DNA of 9,549 nucleotides from Lysobacteraceae bacterium (GTDB taxonomy: Bacteria; Pseudomonadota; Gammaproteobacteria; Xanthomonadales; Xanthomonadaceae), in NCBI GenBank assembly GCA_003449515.1, contig DMHI01000259.1, positions 1,139-10,687 on the forward strand, written 5' to 3'. The translations under genes were made by a program, and so were the position numbers. Of the stretch, positions 5,476 through 9,549 are shown in pieces. The first letter of the stretch is position 1, and every line of letters starts with the position of its first letter. The notes under the pieces were generated by a model that worked only from the letters and a program-made list of their open reading frames with translations, was not told the DNA's origin and made no database searches.

Positions 5476-7695
5476 ATGTCCCCGTCGTCCGCGAACACCC
5501 GCCCGCCCACATATGACGAGCTGTTGCGCCATACGCGCCGCTCGGTGGTCGACCAGTTGTCGTCGCTGGTGCTGGCGGTGCTCGGCAAGGCCGACGACTG
5601 GATGTTCGATCTGGCGCAGAAGGAAGGCGAGGGCGCCGATCCGTTCGCGCGTTCGCCGCGGCTGGAGGCGATGAGCGCCCTTCGCGGCTCGCGCGCGACC
5701 ATCGAGCGGCAGTTTGCGCGCGGTTACGAGACCCTGTTCGATGAACTGATCGACCCGGATGCAGCGCCGGTCGACGGCCTGCGACTGAGTCTTCTCGACG
5801 AGCAGGAGCTCGAGCAGCAGCTCGCTTCCGATCTCATCGTCGAGGCGCTGCAGCGCGCCCATGGCCACTCGCTCGATGCGCTTGGCCGCGGTCTCGCCCG
5901 GATCATGGGCGTGGAGTCGCTCAGCGCACGGCAGAACCCGTTGAGCCCGTTCAGTTTCGGCCACGCCCTGCACCGTGCCCTGCAAGGCATCGAGCTGCCG
6001 AACCTGCTGCAGGTGGTGCTCTACAAGTACTACGAGCGCGAGCTGCTGCAGCGGTTCCCGGCGATCCTCGATCCGCTCATGCAGCGGTTCGCCGCCGCCG
6101 GCCTCGTGCCGCACCAGCGCGGCCCGGGTGCGCCGCCTCGCCCCACGCAGACGCCGCGCCCTGCGCCGACGGCGATGCCGATGGCCGGCACCGATGCAAG
6201 CCCTTCCGCCGCCCATGCGCCCGCCGCCGGCGGCCATTACGCCGGCGCGTCCGATGACGCCAATGTGTTCAGCCTGCTGCGCGAGATGCTGCGCGCGCTG
6301 CGCCCGGCCGGGCCGGAGTCGGTTGCGCCGCAGGGTGGCGCCCACGGCGGCGACCGTCGCCCGATGCAGACCACCGAGATGCTGTCGGTGCTGTCGATGA
6401 TGCAGGCCGAGGTGCCGCCGTCGGTGCTCGAGACGATGGAGCGCCACGAGGCCTCGCTGTCGGTGCTGCTCAAGCGCGACCTGCTCGACAGCGCCCGCCG
6501 CATCGGACTCTCGCCCGAGAAGGTCCGCATCCATCCCGACGAGGAGGATGCCGTCGATCTGGTCGGCATGCTGTTCGACGTGCTGTTCGACGAGCACGAC
6601 TTCGAGCAGCGCGCGCGCAATCTGGTGAGCCGTCTGGTGGTGCCCTACGTCAAGGTCGCGCTGCTCGACCGCCAGATGTTCATGTACCGGACGCACCCGG
6701 CGCGCCGGCTGCTCAACGCCGTGACCGAGGCCTGCGAAGGCAACGCCGGTCAGAGTGCGCCGGAACGCGACATGCTCGGCAAGGCCGAGCAGGTGGTCGA
6801 TACGCTGGTGTCCGACTTCAACGAGGACGTGGCGATCTTCGATACGCTCGAATCCGAACTGCGCGGCTTCCTCGAGCAGCAGCGCAAGCGCACCGATCTG
6901 GCCGAGCGTCGTGCCGCCGAGGCGCAGCGCGGTCAGGAGCGCCTCGAGCAGGCCCGCCAGCAGGCCGGTGGCGAGGTGGCATCGCGCGTCGATGGCCGCA
7001 AGGTGCCGGCTGCGCTTCGGGAGTTCCTCGCCCGCAGCTGGTCGCACCACCTGTCGCTGGTGGCGCTCCGCGAAGGCACCGACGCCACGGCATGGTCGGC
7101 GGGCCTCGCGCTGGCCGACAAGCTGCTCGACCTGTTGCCCGGTGGCAAGGCCGCCGGCATCAGCCTCGCCACCGCCATGCGCGGGCTTTCGGCCGACATC
7201 GTCGCCGTGCTGGCCAGCTCCGGCGTGGCCGACGATGCCGCCGACGCGGTGATCAGCGCGATCGCCGACGGCATCGAAGCGCAGCGTCGCGGCGACGCGA
7301 TCGCCGCCCAACAGGCTGCGGCCGTGCTGCGCGTCGCGCCCGAGCCGCCGCCCGCACCGGCGCAGCCGCGCCTGAAGCTTGTGGGCGGCACCCAGGCCGC
7401 ACTCGAATTCGAACCCGACGATCTGGCGCGCCTGCGCGATCTGAAGGTGGGCGACTGGATCAGCCTCGCCGGCGAGGACGACAAGCCGGCTCCGGCGAAG
7501 CTGGCGTGGATCTCGCCGATCTCGAACCGCCTGATGTTCGTCAATCGACGCGGCGTGCGCATGCTGGTGGCGTCGGTGGAGGAGCTCGCGGCGCTGAAGA
7601 AGCTCGGCAAGCTGCAGCTCCGCGATGCGCACGGCGGTGCCTTCGAGGACGCGCTGCAGCGCATGGTCGGGCGCCTGAAGCAGGACGTCGTCTGA
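5476..7695 (+). CDS. DUF1631 family protein, unknown function
   Basis: This 739-aa soluble protein matches the DUF1631 family of gamma- and betaproteobacteria, whose role I do not know. The mostly helical N-terminal part starts at PPTYDELLRHTRRSVVDQL. Residues about 215-255 form a Pro/Ala/Met-rich linker that probably separates two folded parts. The conserved heart at about 355-416 includes DLVGMLFDVLFDEHDFEQRA, then LVVPYVKVALLDRQMF and THPARRLLN. Residues about 450-502 form a charged Glu/Arg/Gln coiled coil. The C-terminal 90 residues (DLKVGDWISL, AKLAWISPISNRLMFVNRRG) look like a small beta-rich domain reminiscent of PilZ. No signal peptide or membrane segment is seen. An upstream ATG at 5428 would add 16 residues; neither start has a good Shine-Dalgarno (GGTAG at 5464-5468 is weak), and I prefer 5476. 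The gene is divergent from the nitroreductase and is followed by pntAA after 77 bp. Confidence 0.92.
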   Translation: MSPSSANTRPPTYDELLRHTRRSVVDQLSSLVLAVLGKADDWMFDLAQKEGEGADPFARSPRLEAMSALRGSRATIERQFARGYETLFDELIDPDAAPVDGLRLSLLDEQELEQQLASDLIVEALQRAHGHSLDALGRGLARIMGVESLSARQNPLSPFSFGHALHRALQGIELPNLLQVVLYKYYERELLQRFPAILDPLMQRFAAAGLVPHQRGPGAPPRPTQTPRPAPTAMPMAGTDASPSAAHAPAAGGHYAGASDDANVFSLLREMLRALRPAGPESVAPQGGAHGGDRRPMQTTEMLSVLSMMQAEVPPSVLETMERHEASLSVLLKRDLLDSARRIGLSPEKVRIHPDEEDAVDLVGMLFDVLFDEHDFEQRARNLVSRLVVPYVKVALLDRQMFMYRTHPARRLLNAVTEACEGNAGQSAPERDMLGKAEQVVDTLVSDFNEDVAIFDTLESELRGFLEQQRKRTDLAERRAAEAQRGQERLEQARQQAGGEVASRVDGRKVPAALREFLARSWSHHLSLVALREGTDATAWSAGLALADKLLDLLPGGKAAGISLATAMRGLSADIVAVLASSGVADDAADAVISAIADGIEAQRRGDAIAAQQAAAVLRVAPEPPPAPAQPRLKLVGGTQAALEFEPDDLARLRDLKVGDWISLAGEDDKPAPAKLAWISPISNRLMFVNRRGVRMLVASVEELAALKKLGKLQLRDAHGGAFEDALQRMVGRLKQDVV

Positions 7696-7700
7696 GCGAC

Positions 7701-7720
7701 CCCCGCGCGTCGGCGCGGGG
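7701..7720 (+). terminator. 8-bp perfect hairpin after the DUF1631 gene
   Basis: CCCCGCGC (7701-7708), loop GTCG, GCGCGGGG (7713-7720) forms a perfect stem 5 bp after the stop codon. The following bases (CGTCGGC) contain no T-run, so a classical intrinsic terminator is not supported. Its position directly behind the stop suggests 3'-end formation or transcript stabilisation between the two genes. Confidence 0.4.
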
Positions 7721-7772
7721 CGTCGGCTAGGATGGGGCCTTCGCCCATTCCCGACCAACGAGGACGTTCCCG

Positions 7773-8870
7773 ATGCCGATCACCGTGGTCTGCCTGAAGG
7801 AATCCGCCGCCGGCGAACGCCGCGTCGCCATCACCCCGGAAACCGCGAAGAAGCTCGTCGCGCTCGGTGCGACGGTGCGGGTGGCGAAAGACGCCGGTGC
7901 GCAGGCCGGCTTTCCCGATGCCGCCTTCGATGCCGCCGGTGGCGCCGATGCCGAAGCCTCTCTGGCTGCCGCCGATCTGCTGCTCTGCGTGCAATCGCCG
8001 GATGCCGGCACGCTCTCGAAGCTGAAGCCAGGCGCGGTCGTGGTCGGAATGCTGGCCGCGCACGCGCCGGGTGATCGCGAGGCCGCGCTGAAGGCGCGCG
8101 GCGCCACCGCCTTCGCGATGGAGAAACTGCCGCGTACCACCCGCGCGCAGGCGATGGACGTGCTCAGTTCACAGGCCGGCATGGCCGGCTACAAGGCCGT
8201 GCTGCTGGGCGCGCAGCTCGCCCCGCGGTTCTTTCCGATGCTGAGCACCGCGGCCGGCACCATCCGCCCGTCGAAGGTGCTGGTGGTCGGCGCCGGTGTC
8301 GCCGGCCTGCAGGCCATCGCCACGGCGCGGCGCTTGGGCGCGCAGGTGGAGGGCTTCGACGTGCGCCCGGAAACGCGCGAGCAGATCGAATCGCTCGGCG
8401 GCCGATTCCTCGACCTTGGCGTGTCGGCCGCCGGCAGCGGCGGCTACGCGCGCGAGCTGAGTGCCGAGGAGCGCGCGCTGCAGCAGCAGCGCCTCGCCGA
8501 TCACCTGAAGGGCATCGACGTGGTGGTGTGCACGGCCGCGGTGCCCGGACGCGCCGCGCCGAAGATCATCACCGCCGCGATGGTGGCCGGCATGAAGCCC
8601 GGCAGCGTCGTGGTCGATCTCGCCGCCGAGACCGGCGGCAACTGCGAGCTCACCGCGCCCGGCGAGAACGTGCAGCACGGCGGCGTCACCATCGCCGGCC
8701 CGCTCAACCTCGCCAGCAGCGGCGCGGTGCACGCCAGCGAGATGTACGCGCGCAACCTGCTGAACTTCGTCAGCCTGTTCGTGAGGGACGGCGCGATCGC
8801 GCTCGACTGGAACGACGAGCTGATCGAGAAGACCTGCTGGGTGCGCGCCGAGGCGACCGCCGCCGCGTGA
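7773..8870 (+). CDS. pntAA: NAD(P)+ transhydrogenase subunit alpha part 1 (PntAA, soluble NAD(H)-binding domain I)
   Basis: PntAA is the cytosolic domain I that transfers hydride between NAD(H) and NADP(H). It works in a proton-translocating complex with the membrane subunits PntAB and PntB. The 365-aa product begins with the family's GERRVAITPE motif (14-23). It continues with TTRAQAMDVLSSQAGMAGYK near residues 120-140 and the Rossmann loop VLVVGAGVAGLQA near 170, followed by GFDVRPETREQ. AAVPGRAAPKIIT and SVVVDLAAETGGNCE are further on. The RAQxMD.LSSQ block separates it from alanine dehydrogenase. The protein stops after domain I with no membrane helices, unlike the fused 510-aa E. coli PntA, so it is the three-subunit type. 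The ATG at 7773 has a good Shine-Dalgarno (GAGGA, 7760-7764, 8-nt spacer). The usual pntAB and pntB do not follow; the next genes are on the other strand. Confidence 0.95.
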   Translation: MPITVVCLKESAAGERRVAITPETAKKLVALGATVRVAKDAGAQAGFPDAAFDAAGGADAEASLAAADLLLCVQSPDAGTLSKLKPGAVVVGMLAAHAPGDREAALKARGATAFAMEKLPRTTRAQAMDVLSSQAGMAGYKAVLLGAQLAPRFFPMLSTAAGTIRPSKVLVVGAGVAGLQAIATARRLGAQVEGFDVRPETREQIESLGGRFLDLGVSAAGSGGYARELSAEERALQQQRLADHLKGIDVVVCTAAVPGRAAPKIITAAMVAGMKPGSVVVDLAAETGGNCELTAPGENVQHGGVTIAGPLNLASSGAVHASEMYARNLLNFVSLFVRDGAIALDWNDELIEKTCWVRAEATAAA

Positions 8871-8876
8871 GGGTGG

Positions 8877-8900
8877 GGCGCCGCTGTCCGAAGCGGCGCC
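8877..8900. terminator. Bidirectional hairpin between convergent pntAA and DUF3106 genes
   Basis: GGCGCCGCT (8877-8885), 6-nt loop, AGCGGCGCC (8892-8900) forms a perfect 9-bp stem. It sits 7 bp after the pntAA stop and 16 bp beyond the end of the minus-strand gene. It lies in a 45-bp convergent gap, the classic place for a shared terminator. Neither strand has a real T-run after the stem, so termination may be inefficient or need Rho. Confidence 0.5.
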
Positions 8901-8915
8901 GTTGCGGTTCCGGGC

Positions 8916-9359
8916 TCAGCGCGGCGGGTCGTTGGCGGGCGGTGGCGCCACGCCGGGGCCGCCGTCCTCCAGCCATGCCCGCCGTTGCGCGGGGCTCAGC
9001 GATTCCCAGGTGCGACGGGCCGCGTCCCGCTCGGCCGGCGGCAGCGTCTGGAATCGCCGCCAGATCTCCCGCAAGCGGCCGCGCTGTTCCGGATCGGCTT
9101 GGCGGAAGCGATCGGCACCCGCCTGGGCGAGGCGCTTCTGCTCCGGCGTCAGGCTGGCCCAGAAGCGGGCGCGATCGAGGTAGCGCTGCTGCTGTTCGGG
9201 CGTGGCGCGTTCCCAGCGCTCGCGCGTCGGCTCGATGAGTGCCGCCCGGTCCGCCTCGGACAAGGAGTCCCACGAACGTGCCGCGGGCGCCTGCGCCGAG
9301 GCGACGGTCGCCGTTCCGGCGGCGAGGATCAGGAGGCTGAGGGCGAGGGTCCGGCTCAT
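8916..9359 (-). CDS. DUF3106-like exported protein with 18-residue helical repeats
   Basis: This 147-aa protein carries a Sec signal peptide (short basic start, hydrophobic stretch LALSLLILAAG, likely signal peptidase I cut after VASA at residue 22), so it should be periplasmic. The mature part is charged and helical. It is built of consecutive units that start with a Pro-containing helix cap and contain a Trp or Phe plus Arg: units begin at Thr53, Thr71, Asp89, Pro107 and Ser122. This is the pattern of the DUF3106 family, whose function is unknown. The tail from Gly133 is Pro-rich and probably disordered. The ATG at 9359 has a good Shine-Dalgarno (AAGGA, 8-nt spacer) and overlaps the upstream stop as ATGA, which points to translational coupling. 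It is convergent with pntAA. I recall such genes lying near an ECF sigma-factor gene, but none is visible here. Confidence 0.88.
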   Translation of the reverse strand: MSRTLALSLLILAAGTATVASAQAPAARSWDSLSEADRAALIEPTRERWERATPEQQQRYLDRARFWASLTPEQKRLAQAGADRFRQADPEQRGRLREIWRRFQTLPPAERDAARRTWESLSPAQRRAWLEDGGPGVAPPPANDPPR

Positions 9360-9549
9360 AGCGTGAGTCCTTCATGCGGGCCTGCGGCGGGCAGGTCCAG
9401 GGGGTCGTTGGGGCTGGTCGCGTCGTCCGGCACGGTGGCGAGCCAAGCGTAGAACTCGGCGTCGTCCTCGAGTTCCACCAGGGCGGTATCGGCGAAGCGC
9501 GCGGCCTCGGCCTCCAAGGGCGGAGGTGTGGCGGGGTCGGCGGGCGGGC
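9356..9549 (-). CDS. Unidentified protein, C-terminal part (cut by window edge)
   Basis: The last 63 codons of a gene entering from the right edge are present. The stop TGA (9358-9356) overlaps the ATG of the DUF3106 gene. The visible product is a Pro/Ala-rich stretch (PPADPATPPPLEAEAARF), an acidic segment with aromatic residues (LVELEDDAEFYAWLATVP), then an acidic Pro-rich tail ending in GPHEGLTL. I do not recognise a family from this fragment. The frame is supported by the ATGA overlap, by the Shine-Dalgarno of the next gene lying inside it, and by its composition, which is less Arg-rich than the competing frames. A regulatory or accessory role in the same operon as the exported protein is a guess. 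Confidence 0.62.
   Translation of the reverse strand, partial: PPADPATPPPLEAEAARFADTALVELEDDAEFYAWLATVPDDATSPNDPLDLPAAGPHEGLTL

Noticed and set aside
7728..7733. TAGGAT as a -10 box for pntAA
   Set aside because: No acceptable -35 hexamer lies 16-18 nt upstream, so a promoter here is not supported.
5455..7758. A 767-codon open frame on the minus strand running through the whole DUF1631 gene
   Set aside because: Its product is dominated by His, Arg, Gln and Leu in a shadow pattern with no recognisable domain, and it lies fully antisense to a well-supported gene. High GC at third positions suppresses stops on the opposite strand.
1..9549. A new defence, mobile or multi-gene effector system
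   Set aside because: The lone HNH nuclease has no methylase, restriction or toxin partner, there are no integrases, transposases, direct-repeat boundaries or composition breaks, and the other genes are conserved housekeeping families.

Overview
The window is compact, GC-rich (roughly 70 %) bacterial chromosome with ordinary housekeeping and conserved-hypothetical content. I see no transposase, phage gene, CRISPR array, rRNA or tRNA. The proteins suggest a gammaproteobacterium of the Xanthomonadales/Lysobacterales. The proline iminopeptidase has the length and catalytic numbering I recall for the Xanthomonas campestris enzyme, the N-terminus of DXS resembles xanthomonad DXS, and DUF1631 and DUF3106 proteins are typical of such genomes. 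This placement is inference from remembered families; no search was run.

Layout, left to right. (1) Minus strand, 1-2177: HNH endonuclease, then a pseudo-receiver/winged-helix protein of unknown function, then the 5' part of dxs, which runs off the left edge. Each of the three has its own recognisable sigma70-type promoter. (2) Plus strand, 2286-3227: proline iminopeptidase, divergent from the HNH gene. (3) Minus strand, 3249-5366: YdjA-like nitroreductase, 5'-3' exonuclease and Nudix hydrolase, tightly packed and probably one transcript. (4) Plus strand, 5476-8870: a large DUF1631 protein, then pntAA, the soluble NAD(H)-binding subunit of a three-subunit proton-translocating transhydrogenase, without pntAB or pntB behind it. 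(5) Minus strand, 8916-9549: the end of an unidentified gene overlapping a secreted DUF3106 protein by ATGA; both belong to an operon entering from the right edge.

Functional links are modest. Isoprenoid precursor synthesis (dxs), peptide turnover (pip), nucleotide-sugar clean-up (Nudix), DNA processing (exonuclease), flavin-dependent reduction (nitroreductase) and NAD(P)H balance (pntAA) are separate tasks. The closest thing to a functional unit is the nitroreductase-exonuclease-Nudix cluster. Its exonuclease stop codon lies inside a perfect 8-bp tandem duplication; with a single copy the gene would end in an ATGA overlap with the Nudix start.

I found no convincing new multi-gene system. 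The points most worth a second look are the apparently leaderless HNH gene, the orphan pseudo-receiver protein, the 8-bp duplication at a stop codon, the detached pntAA, and the DUF1631 protein with a possible PilZ-like tail. No gap between genes exceeds 300 bases; the larger ones (390-513, 1357-1496, 2178-2285, 5367-5475) hold the promoters and hairpins listed.
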